DNA from: Clostridia bacterium
GTDB taxonomy: Bacteria; Bacillota; Clostridia; Oscillospirales; CAG-272
DNA: 33,442 nucleotides
Assembly: GCA_017397175.1 (NCBI GenBank)
Contig: JAFQKA010000014.1
Coordinates: 1 to 33,442 of the forward strand
Direction of reading: 5' to 3'
Of the stretch, positions 1-7,297 are shown piece after piece. A model generated the notes under the pieces. That model ran no database searches, was not told the origin of the DNA, and saw nothing but the letters and a program-made list of their open reading frames with translations. Both the position numbers and the translations under genes were made by a program. Position 1 is the stretch's first letter. Each line of letters starts with the position of its first letter.

Positions 1-839
1 ACCAGCTTCATTTCAAGCTTATGGTCCGCGATCTTCTTTACACATATAGTGAACGCCTCGTCCTCTTTCTGAGTGTTTTCGGCGTGCTTTTGGTCGTCCT
101 CCTTCGTCGCGATCCTAACCACCCGACGCAGAGGAGGAACGATCTCGCTCTCGTCCACCTGAGTATTGCCGACCACAACGTATCCGTATTCAAGACCTCT
201 TGCGGTCTCGAGAACGGCGTGGTCACCGTTTTTGAGGACTATCTCACCGGGTGCAAAGTAATAGACCTTGCCTGCGCCGCGGAATCTGATCCCCACCACG
301 TCAACCGGGTGCTCCGGCGGCTTCTTTTCATAGGTGACAGGCTCGGGAAGCTCTGCCGGTTCAATATCGTCTTCCACAGGCTCGGGATCGTAATCCGAAC
401 CGATGGTAAGGGAGTAGTTCGTGTAACCCAGCTCGTTTTCAACGGGGGAAAGCTCGTTTTCTTCAAGCAGCTCCGTCTTTTTCTCACGGTTCTGCTTGTC
501 GGGACGTCGGTCGGAGTGGTGACGGTTTCTTCTGTTGCGGTTGTTTCTGTTATTTTTACTGTTTTTCTGCCCCTCGCCACCCTCGTTTTTGCGACGGGTT
601 TCACCGCTTTTGGGGGTCTCCGCCTCACGCACAGCATGAGGATCCTCCTTTTGAGGCGCTCCCGACATAAAGGAGAAGGCATCGTCCGCCGACCGTGTCT
701 TTATGCCGCTTTGATCGCCGCCGTCCGCCGGTCTGTTCTGATTTTTATGTGGCTTTTTGCCGTAAAAGGGTCTGCCGTGTTTTTTGTTGCGGGGTCTGTT
801 TTCACCCTCGGCGCCCTTTGGCTTATTTTCGTTATCCAT
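1..839 (-). CDS. ricT: RicT/YaaT-type PSP1-domain protein, 3' end outside the window
   Basis: The reading frame starts at an ATG at 839-837, behind a GGAAAGGA-type ribosome binding site, and stays open to the left edge, so about 279 residues are visible and the C-terminus is missing. From about residue 180 the sequence matches the PSP1/RicT family (VVGIRFRGAGKVYYF, then ETARGLEYGYVVVG). In Bacillus this protein joins the Y-complex that modulates RNase Y cleavage and affects sporulation and competence. The first 180 residues are unusual for the family: Gly, Asn, Lys and Arg rich, with an Arg/Asn-rich stretch at about residues 96-120 and an acidic stretch at about 150-170, probably disordered. 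The gene follows holB with a 40-bp gap, a common arrangement in Firmicutes. Family assignment is confident. An RNA-binding role for the extension is inference. Confidence 0.88.
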   Translation of the reverse strand, partial: MDNENKPKGAEGENRPRNKKHGRPFYGKKPHKNQNRPADGGDQSGIKTRSADDAFSFMSGAPQKEDPHAVREAETPKSGETRRKNEGGEGQKNSKNNRNNRNRRNRHHSDRRPDKQNREKKTELLEENELSPVENELGYTNYSLTIGSDYDPEPVEDDIEPAELPEPVTYEKKPPEHPVDVVGIRFRGAGKVYYFAPGEIVLKNGDHAVLETARGLEYGYVVVGNTQVDESEIVPPLRRVVRIATKEDDQKHAENTQKEDEAFTICVKKIADHKLEMKL

Positions 840-879
840 ATATGTTTTTGTTCCTTTCCGCGGCGGTGATCACCGCCGT

Positions 880-1911
880 TTATATAAGTCTGCACTTTGT
901 TGCAAGCGAAAAAAGTATAAGTCTCAGATTTCCGTTGGCACCCGTCATGCTGATCGCCTCTTCCACAGCATCATAAACACTCAAAAGATCGGACGTACTA
1001 AGAGCAAAAGACAGGTCCTCTGCCTCTTCACGCAAAGAATAAAAGCACAGCTCGCCGCCATCACTTTTTTTTGCAACGATAAGATCGCGCAGGGCAAGTC
1101 TTATCTGAAAAAGACACAGCAAAAGCTCCTCTCTTTTCTGGGGAAGCCTTGATATTATTTGTGCGCCTGCTCGCGCAGAACGGTTTTCAAGTGCCGAAAC
1201 AAACTCCTTTGCCAGCGCACGTCTTGCGCTGATCGGCGCTCGTTTTTTATCGTCAAGAAGCTCTATCGCCTGCCCGACGCTGCCGGACGCCACCGTCAGA
1301 ACATCAGCAAATTCCCGGGGTGAGCTTTGGCGCAGTTCCTGCGCTCTCGGATCAACGGAGCATATATATTTTTCTGTTTCTTCCGGCGTCAGGAGTTGCA
1401 TTTTCAAGCGCGGAGCACGGCTGCGCACCGTTTCGAGCAACGCGCCGCTGTCCTCGCAGAGCAGCAGGAAAACAACGTAAGGCGGTGGTGATTCAAGGGT
1501 CAGAAGAAAGGCGTTTTGCGCCTGAAAATTCATATTGTGAGCGTCCTCGATAACGTATACCTTGAAATCGGTATCGTTTGGCAAAAGTCGCACGTCCTCT
1601 CGCACCGAGCGGATAATATCCACGCCCAGTTGGGCCTTTTCGGGGTCTTTTTGAACAAAGATCAGATCGGGAGAATTGCCCGAAAGGATCTTTTTGCAGC
1701 TTGGGCAAAGACCGCATGGCAGTGGCAGGTGCGCGTCCTCCTTTTTTTCGCAGGAAAGAGCCGCGGCGATCTGTCTTGCCAGGGTATGCTTGCCGCTTCC
1801 CCGCACACCCTCGATTATATATGCGTGCGAAAGACTGTGGCCGAGAATGTCCGCCGCCAAGTGCTCTCTGAGCGCCTTATTGCCTACCAAAGTCGGAAAT
1901 GCAGTTTTCAA
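880..1911 (-). CDS. holB: DNA polymerase III delta' subunit (clamp loader)
   Basis: A 343-residue AAA+ clamp-loader subunit that helps load the beta clamp at the replication fork. From the chosen start, Walker A is GVRGSGKHT (about residues 35-43). Four cysteines at about 54, 66, 69 and 72 (ending CGLCPSC) fit the clamp-loader zinc site. The Walker B-like strand VYVIEDAH is at about 118-125. ETVRSRA occupies the place of the usual SRC motif. Start choice: a GTG at 1920 abuts the GGGAGG Shine-Dalgarno directly, too close for a normal ribosome, while the in-frame TTG at 1911 lies 9 nt behind it, so the TTG is preferred. The GTG would add three residues. It is first in an operon with ricT and is expressed from the promoter at 1950-1978. 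Confidence 0.92.
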   Translation of the reverse strand: MKTAFPTLVGNKALREHLAADILGHSLSHAYIIEGVRGSGKHTLARQIAAALSCEKKEDAHLPLPCGLCPSCKKILSGNSPDLIFVQKDPEKAQLGVDIIRSVREDVRLLPNDTDFKVYVIEDAHNMNFQAQNAFLLTLESPPPYVVFLLLCEDSGALLETVRSRAPRLKMQLLTPEETEKYICSVDPRAQELRQSSPREFADVLTVASGSVGQAIELLDDKKRAPISARRALAKEFVSALENRSARAGAQIISRLPQKREELLLCLFQIRLALRDLIVAKKSDGGELCFYSLREEAEDLSFALSTSDLLSVYDAVEEAISMTGANGNLRLILFSLATKCRLI

Positions 1912-1949
1912 TCCTCGCACCCTCCCATTTTAATTTTTCGCCAATTGTA

Positions 1950-1978
1950 ATTATATCAAAAAAAACACTGTATGTCAA
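1950..1978 (-). promoter_or_regulatory. Sigma-A promoter for holB-ricT
   Basis: On the minus strand, TTGACA (1978-1973) and TATAAT (1955-1950) are separated by exactly 17 bp, a perfect consensus. The -10 lies about 39 bp upstream of the holB start. Divergent from the promoter of the scaffold-like gene. Confidence 0.88.
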
Positions 1979-2050
1979 GTGCCGAAACCGACCGCCGCAT
2001 AAAAGAAAACAAAAAAGATTCGGTAAAATCACCAAATTGCGAAAAACTAC

Positions 2051-2079
2051 TTGCAAAGACTTTTACAGTATGGTAAAAT
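2051..2079 (+). promoter_or_regulatory. Promoter for the cohesin/dockerin surface protein gene
   Basis: TTGCAA (2051-2056), a 17-bp spacer, then TAAAAT (2074-2079) preceded by TGG, which gives an extended -10. It lies 36 bp upstream of the ATG at 2115. A second GGTAAAAT copy at 2022-2029 lacks a recognisable -35. Confidence 0.65.
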
Positions 2080-2114
2080 GTACTGGATTATTATATAAAT
2101 ATCGGAAAGGTTTT

Positions 2115-5100
2115 ATGGCTCCCATCATGACGAAGAAATTACGTATTCTCATCATTATTTTGGCTCTGCTACTTGCGGTTTCCGCTTTTGCGACCACTGC
2201 CACAGCGGACAGCGGCGACGGCAGTATTACCGTGAGCACAACGGACATAAATACAACGACGGGAATGTTCACCGCCACGGTAAGCATTTCGGGCAACCCC
2301 GGTGTCTCGGGAATGAGCCTCAGACTTTCATTTGACACATCAAAGCTGACCCCCGTGTCCTTTGATGCATCAAGCGGAATCTACCCCCAGGCATACTCAA
2401 ACATGACAGCCGACAGTGCAGACCCCGCTGCGCTGGACGAGATCACATATTTCTTTGCCGCCTCCGAGGATATCAAGGCAAACGGAGAGCTTTTCCGTGT
2501 CAGCTTCAAGGTTGCAGACGGTGCTGTGGGAACTACGGATCTCAGCATTTCCTATGCGGCAGGCGGTGTGGTCGACTCAAAATACAATGCGCTCGCCCCG
2601 AGCGTATCCGGCTGTACGGTTGACATTTCGAGCGCACAATACCCCGGCGGCGTGATCACTCTTGAAAGTGAGCATATGGGGCTGGATTACTACCGCGTAA
2701 ACGTCGGGCTCTACGGAAACATGAGCTTCGCGGCACTGAGATTCAAGCTGGTCCTTTCCGATTCTGTTGTGATCCGTTCGGTGGATTTTGACGGAATATT
2801 CGATAACGTAACTTCTAACTCCACCCAATCGGGCATAAACCTTTCTGCACTTGAAAACATAACCTACAATTACGCAAACACGGAAAACGTAACTAAAAAG
2901 GGCAAGCTTTTCAGCTTCACCCTGCGCCTGATCGACGGATTCGGCAAAATAAGCGTATCCTATGAAAACGGAGATATTGTCAACTCGGATCTTGAAATTC
3001 TTTCCCCGAAAAAGTCCGCTTTGACCCTTGGCTCCCTTGACGTTGCCACCGTTTCCTTTGATGCCAACACAAGCCTGACTTTAAGCGGAGAAACTCCAAG
3101 CGATATAACTTTTGTCAAAAACGGATATATTACCCTGCCCTTCTGCCCCGAACGTGGGGACAAGGCATATTTTCTCGGATGGTCGGAGGACAAGAACGCC
3201 ACCGCCGCCGCATATAAGGCAGGAGAAAAATACCTTGTCACCGCTGATGTGACCCTCTATGCCGTATGGACGGTCAGAACATATACCGTAAAGTACAACG
3301 CAAACGGAGGTTCGGGCGCACCGACCGCCCAGACCAAGGTGCACGGCGCACCCATTACCCTCTCCGAATCGGTTCCCACAAAAGCAAATTATGATTTTGC
3401 GGGCTGGTCTCTGCTCGCCGACGGCACAGCGACAGACTACGCCCCCGGCGACGTTTACGCAGAAAACATTTCCGTGACCCTCTACGCAGTATGGCGTCCC
3501 CACAGCTATAAGATCACCTTTGACGCAAACGGCGGATCGGGAGCACCTGCCCCCGAAATGAAGCTCTACGGCACCGACGTAACGCTTCCCACAGCCGTTC
3601 CCACAAAGTCGGACGCAGGCTTTGCGGGCTGGTCGGAGACCAAGGGCGGCAGTGTCAAATATCTTCCCGGCGCCACTTACAGCGCAAATGGAGACACAAC
3701 GCTTTATGCAGTCTGGACAAACGAAAAGTACGACGTGACCTTTGACGCAAACGGCGGATCGGGAGCGCCCTCCAAGATCTCAATGGCAAAGACCCTTGAC
3801 CTTGTCATTCCTCTGACCGAGCCTGAAAAAGAAGGATACACCTTCATAGGCTGGGCGGAAACAAAGACGTCGACAACGGCAGAGTACAAGATCGGCGATA
3901 CTTACCAAAAGAAGACCTCCGTCACCCTTTACGCCGTGTGGGAAACAGCCAAATACACCGTCAACTTTGACGCGAACGGCGGAAACGGCAACTTCACTCC
4001 CTTGACCTTTAGCCATGGAGGTTCGATAACGCTTCCGAGTGCTATGCCCGCAAAAGCGGGATTTGATTTCCTTGGTTGGGCAGAAAGCGCCGATGCAAAG
4101 TCTGCCGAGTATGCCTCCGGCTCAACTTATGCTTACAATCGCTCCGCCACCCTTTATGCGGTGTGGAGCGCGCACAAATATAAGGTGGAGTTTAATGCAA
4201 ACGGCGGAACGAATGCACCCGCTATGCAATATAAGCTCCACGGTACAGATCTGCGCCTGACCGCTGTAAAGCCGATTCTCGAAGGCTACGTTTTCTTGGG
4301 CTGGGCGGAGAGTGCAGACGCGCTTGAACCTACTCTGACGGCAGGAACACTATATAAGGAAGACAGAGATATCACCCTTTACGCTCTCTGGACCCCCATC
4401 ACGTACAAGGTAACCTACAACGTAAACGACGGTACGGGCAAATTGATGGGCACAGAGATAAAGACCCACGGAATACCTCACATCATAGCTCCTTACTACC
4501 CGACAAAAAAAGACCACACCTTCCTGGGTTGGGCATATTCCCCCGAGGCGCAACTCCCCGATTTCAAGTCGGGCGACTATTACCGAGATGACGCGGACGT
4601 GACCCTTTACGCCGTGTGGACCGCAAAGGAATACACGGTCATCTACAACGCGAACGGCGGCACCTCAGCCCCCGGAGCGCAAAAGAAGCCACACGGAACT
4701 CTTCTTACTCTTGTGAAGGTCAAGCCCGTATACGAGGGTCACGTGTTTGTGGGCTGGTCCTCTACCCCCGACGGAACGGCCATCGAATACCTGCCCGGTG
4801 ACACCTACTCGGCAGATGAGGATATTACCCTCTATGCCATCTGGTATGAAGAGACAAGCGCGGCAAATATTGAGCTGAAAACAAAATCGGCGGGAAAGAA
4901 CAAGATAAAGCTCGAGGTTCTTCTCACCTCAAATCCCGGAATTTCCTATCTGTCCCTCAGACTTGATTTTGACCGCACGAAGGTCAAGCTCATCGATGTG
5001 GCACAGGACGAGGACGGAGAGCCATTGGGCGTTCTCAGCGGCATTTCCGTTAATTTCAACACACAAAACATTCCCGAGGATACAAGCTACGTAAATATCA

Positions 5101-5477
5101 ACTGGTTCAACTCGTCCAACAGAAAATCAAGCGGCGCGATCCTGACATTGACATTTGAAATTCTGTGCGACCTGGGAGACACGGCGGACTTTTCCGTCAG
5201 TCTCGTAAAGGATACGCTTAATGCCTCCGGCAAGAAGATACCCACAGGCGTACATTCGATCACTTACATGGTATCGAACAATTACACCCCCGGAGATCTG
5301 AACAGTGACGGCAGCATCAACTCCATCGATGCGGTGCTTCTGGCACAGTTTATTGCAGGCTGGGACGTTGAGCTTGACGAAATGGCGGCCGACTGCAACG
5401 GAGACGGCAGCATCAATTCTATCGACGCGGTTCTTCTTGCTCAGTACATCGCAGGTTGGGACGTTTCGCTCGGCTAA
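2115..5477 (+). CDS. Secreted scaffoldin-like protein: cohesin-like modules, InlB repeats, type I dockerin
   Basis: A 1120-residue exported protein. The order is: signal peptide (residues 1 to about 31, hydrophobic core ILIIILALLLAVSAF); two cohesin-like beta-sandwich modules (about 37-171 and 179-307, with the pattern PGVSGMSLRLSFD); eight tandem InlB B/Listeria-Bacteroides repeats (309-911, each with a YNANGG-type start and a TLYAVW end); a third cohesin-like module (about 915-1055, PGISYLSLRLDFD); and a C-terminal dockerin (1060-1120) with two calcium loops, DLNSDGSINSID and DCNGDGSINSID. Cohesins bind dockerins in cellulosome-like assemblies, so carrying both suggests an adaptor or a self-assembling surface protein. 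No catalytic module, LPXTG or SLH anchor is visible. The ATG at 2115 has GGAAAGG 4 nt upstream. An ATG at 2127 is the alternative. The gene stands alone between a promoter and a terminator. Confidence 0.85.
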   Translation: MAPIMTKKLRILIIILALLLAVSAFATTATADSGDGSITVSTTDINTTTGMFTATVSISGNPGVSGMSLRLSFDTSKLTPVSFDASSGIYPQAYSNMTADSADPAALDEITYFFAASEDIKANGELFRVSFKVADGAVGTTDLSISYAAGGVVDSKYNALAPSVSGCTVDISSAQYPGGVITLESEHMGLDYYRVNVGLYGNMSFAALRFKLVLSDSVVIRSVDFDGIFDNVTSNSTQSGINLSALENITYNYANTENVTKKGKLFSFTLRLIDGFGKISVSYENGDIVNSDLEILSPKKSALTLGSLDVATVSFDANTSLTLSGETPSDITFVKNGYITLPFCPERGDKAYFLGWSEDKNATAAAYKAGEKYLVTADVTLYAVWTVRTYTVKYNANGGSGAPTAQTKVHGAPITLSESVPTKANYDFAGWSLLADGTATDYAPGDVYAENISVTLYAVWRPHSYKITFDANGGSGAPAPEMKLYGTDVTLPTAVPTKSDAGFAGWSETKGGSVKYLPGATYSANGDTTLYAVWTNEKYDVTFDANGGSGAPSKISMAKTLDLVIPLTEPEKEGYTFIGWAETKTSTTAEYKIGDTYQKKTSVTLYAVWETAKYTVNFDANGGNGNFTPLTFSHGGSITLPSAMPAKAGFDFLGWAESADAKSAEYASGSTYAYNRSATLYAVWSAHKYKVEFNANGGTNAPAMQYKLHGTDLRLTAVKPILEGYVFLGWAESADALEPTLTAGTLYKEDRDITLYALWTPITYKVTYNVNDGTGKLMGTEIKTHGIPHIIAPYYPTKKDHTFLGWAYSPEAQLPDFKSGDYYRDDADVTLYAVWTAKEYTVIYNANGGTSAPGAQKKPHGTLLTLVKVKPVYEGHVFVGWSSTPDGTAIEYLPGDTYSADEDITLYAIWYEETSAANIELKTKSAGKNKIKLEVLLTSNPGISYLSLRLDFDRTKVKLIDVAQDEDGEPLGVLSGISVNFNTQNIPEDTSYVNINWFNSSNRKSSGAILTLTFEILCDLGDTADFSVSLVKDTLNASGKKIPTGVHSITYMVSNNYTPGDLNSDGSINSIDAVLLAQFIAGWDVELDEMAADCNGDGSINSIDAVLLAQYIAGWDVSLG
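3039..4847 (+). repeat. Eight tandem InlB-type coding repeats of about 222-228 bp
   Basis: The repeats encode residues 309-911 of the surface protein, at about 75 residues each. The first is degenerate. Repeats 3 and 4 share a stretch of about 29 identical bases exactly 222 bp apart (3516-3544 and 3738-3766), which suggests a fairly recent duplication. Such repeats commonly act as extended surface spacers or adhesin stalks. Confidence 0.85.
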
Positions 5478-5489
5478 ACAAAAAACATA

Positions 5490-5536
5490 CGGCGGCTTTG
5501 CGCAGTGCTTACTACGCTAAGCCGCCGGTTTCTTTT
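5490..5536 (+). terminator. Rho-independent terminator of the surface protein gene
   Basis: GGCGGCTT (5491-5498) pairs with AAGCCGCC (5519-5526), extended inward by GCG/CGC after one mismatch, and is followed by GGTTTCTTTT. It starts 13 bp after the stop codon. Confidence 0.8.
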
Positions 5537-5665
5537 GATCGCGTTGAATATTTATTCATATTCATTCATCGTTTTTTCCACTCTATTTCCCGACATTTCT
5601 TCCGCTTTTCTCCGTTTTGAACAAAAGCGATTTTTCCTTTGAAAAAGGGTATTTTTCCTGCGAAC

Positions 5666-5739
5666 TGTGGAAAACCCTGTGGGAACTGTGTAAAACCTCG
5701 GTCGAAATGGACTTGACTTTGAAATTTGTTTGTGGAAAA
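5666..5739 (-). promoter_or_regulatory. Cluster of three DnaA-box-like 9-mers
   Basis: On the minus strand the sequence shows TTTTCCACA (5674-5666), TTTTACACA (5695-5687) and TTTTCCACA (5739-5731). All three fit TTWTNCACA, face the same way and lie within 74 bp. A degenerate copy, GTTCCCACA (5686-5678), sits between the first two. DnaA binding is inferred from the consensus only. Confidence 0.4.
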
Positions 5740-5827
5740 GTGGAAAAACCTGTTTAAAACTTTTTTACAAAAAAACTTCAATTCGTCCTTTTGCACAAAA
5801 GTGCTTCAGCAAAATAAATGTATAAAA

Positions 5828-5842
5828 TTCACACTCTGTGAA
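5828..5842 (-). terminator. Weak hairpin downstream of the FAD oxidoreductase gene
   Basis: TTCACA (5828-5833) and TGTGAA (5837-5842) form a perfect 6-3-6 dyad. On the minus strand it is followed by TTTTATACATTTATTTT, so it may terminate the FAD oxidoreductase transcript about 40 bp past its stop codon. The stem is short, so an operator is an alternative. Confidence 0.4.
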
Positions 5843-5880
5843 AACCGGGTTTTACGGGGATTTTTTTCATCGATTCACAC

Positions 5881-7176
5881 TCAAATTCCCGCCTTTGCCT
5901 GAATTTTGGTTACGTCCAGATCGCGCAGAGCAACCTTTTCCTTGAGGGACAACGCCGCCGCCAGTCCCGCCGCCTCACCGATGGCTATGCAAACGGGCAT
6001 AACGCGGAAATTTGAATGTGCCATATGACTGCCCGAAATATTTCTTCCCGACAGCAAAAGTCCCTCAACGTTTCTCGGTAGCAGACAGCCGTATGGGATC
6101 GAATATTCTCCCTTTTGCGTAAACTTGTGCTGAACGCCCGTCTTGTCAAGGCTTGCTCCGGTCAAATTGTGCACGTCAAAATTGAAGTGTGCACGCCGAA
6201 CCACCCAATCATCGTAGAGGCGCGCTTCAAGAATGTCTTCTTTCGTAAGTGTCTGAAGACCCTCAAAATGTCGGGTCTCACGGATACCCAGCAAAGATGC
6301 CGAACCCATGAGCCAACAATTTTCATATCCCGGAACGTATTCGCGCAAAAATTTTATAATCGGCGGTATCTGGGAACGGCAGACCATGAGTGCCCTTGAA
6401 ACGCTCTCGGCATCTGTGCCGTCCACCTCAATGGCGTTGGTCATATTGCAGACCACAGTACCGGGTGTTGTGTTTCTGTAAAGAAGCACGTGACCTGCAG
6501 GGTGAGGCAAAAGCTCCTTGGCAAGTGCCTGCAGCTCGCCCTTTGCGGTGGGCACAAGAGTTTCAAATGACCCCGGAGTAACGGCATCGGGTGCAACTCC
6601 GCCGATCTTGAACATGAGAGTTGCAGGCTGCATTCTGCCGTCGGTCTCACGCCCTTTGATATACGGTACGCCCGCGTATGCCGCCACGTCGCCGTCTCCC
6701 GTGGCGTCGATCACTCGCTTTGCCTCAATATATCCCCTACCCGTCTTGTTTTCCACCGTAACTCCCACGATCCTGCCGTCAACGACATGAGCGTCCACCG
6801 CCTTCGTGTAAAAGAGAACGCGTACACCGGCTTCCTGCATCATACGGTCAAGAGCGATCTTTTGCACCTCGTGGTAAACAGTGTTTCTTGAGCACCCTTT
6901 CTGAGCCATGTGAAAATCAAGCTCCCGCTCGATCTCCTCGCAACGATCATAAATTTCATCAAGTATCCTGCTTGAGGAGCTTCCCGTCCAGTGAGACATC
7001 ATGCCCGCAGTAGCGACGCCCCCAAGACAGCCTTCCATTTCGAGCAACATCACGTTGACCCCCTCACGGGCGGCCATCAGCGCTGCACCGACTCCCGCGG
7101 GACCGCCTCCCGCGACCAGCACGTCAACCGACGCTATAACAGGGATCCTCTTGGATTTTTCTTCAAAGTATTTCAT
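5881..7176 (-). CDS. FAD-dependent oxidoreductase (FAD_oxidored family)
   Basis: A 431-residue flavoprotein. A Rossmann FAD-binding motif, VLVAGGGPAGVGAALMAA (about residues 19-36), follows directly after the N-terminus. LLEMEG, where FAD ribose contact is expected, comes shortly after, and RVIDATGDGDVAAYAG is the second family signature. The C-terminal part (LLSGRNISGSHMAHSNFRVMP, then AIGEAAGLAAAL) is typical of the FAD_oxidored (PF12831-like) group, whose members often sit in carbohydrate-use loci and have mostly unknown substrates. Start: the ATG at 7176 has GGAAGGAG 7-8 nt upstream. An extension to 7242 would lack such a site. No signal peptide, so it is cytosolic. It is divergent from a PocR/AraC regulator that probably controls it. 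Confidence 0.85.
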   Translation of the reverse strand: MKYFEEKSKRIPVIASVDVLVAGGGPAGVGAALMAAREGVNVMLLEMEGCLGGVATAGMMSHWTGSSSSRILDEIYDRCEEIERELDFHMAQKGCSRNTVYHEVQKIALDRMMQEAGVRVLFYTKAVDAHVVDGRIVGVTVENKTGRGYIEAKRVIDATGDGDVAAYAGVPYIKGRETDGRMQPATLMFKIGGVAPDAVTPGSFETLVPTAKGELQALAKELLPHPAGHVLLYRNTTPGTVVCNMTNAIEVDGTDAESVSRALMVCRSQIPPIIKFLREYVPGYENCWLMGSASLLGIRETRHFEGLQTLTKEDILEARLYDDWVVRRAHFNFDVHNLTGASLDKTGVQHKFTQKGEYSIPYGCLLPRNVEGLLLSGRNISGSHMAHSNFRVMPVCIAIGEAAGLAAALSLKEKVALRDLDVTKIQAKAGI

Positions 7177-7202
7177 GTCCTTACTCCTTCCAAAAAAATC
7201 TG

Positions 7203-7231
7203 TTGACTTTCCTTTGAGAAGAGTATATAAT
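7203..7231 (+). promoter_or_regulatory. Sigma-A promoter for the PocR/AraC regulator
   Basis: TTGACT (7203-7208), a 17-bp spacer, then TATAAT (7226-7231), 66 bp upstream of the ATG at 7298. No comparably good promoter is visible on the minus strand for the divergent oxidoreductase, which fits activator-dependent expression of that gene. Confidence 0.8.
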
Positions 7232-7297
7232 AAAATTATCAAAGATTCCTTTGTTTTTTAGCGCATTTTCTTTGAAATTCGACAATAGGAGGTCAAA

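Larger units (their letters stand above)
5537..5880 (+). other. Gene-free convergent intergenic region with repeated motifs
   Basis: About 340 bases between the terminator of the surface protein gene and the stop of the FAD oxidoreductase gene. No convincing gene: the only sizeable open frame (minus, 5566-5796) has a GTG start without a ribosome binding site. The stretch is T-rich on the plus strand and holds three DnaA-box-like 9-mers (5666-5739), two TTTTG-N2-CAAAA dyads (5615-5626 and 5789-5800) and a short dyad at 5828-5842. As both flanking genes end here, neither needs a promoter in this gap. Confidence 0.7.

Noticed and set aside
21..869. Long plus-strand open frame over the ricT region
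   Set aside because: It is antisense to the ricT frame, which matches a known family, and its protein is a hydrophobic Val/Leu/Phe shadow with no start signal.
2115..5477. Evidence for a true cellulosome
   Set aside because: Only one dockerin/cohesin protein is present and no dockerin-bearing enzyme gene is in the window, so a cellulosome is not claimed.
5566..5796. A 76-codon open frame on the minus strand in the convergent gap
   Set aside because: GTG start with no ribosome binding site, low-complexity Phe/Lys/Gln content, and it simply follows the T-rich repeats.
5537..5880. Chromosomal origin (oriC) at the DnaA-box cluster
   Set aside because: No dnaA/dnaN/rpmH neighbourhood, only three boxes, and the gene strands to the right are mostly minus, which does not fit forks diverging from here. 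Kept only as a DnaA-box cluster.
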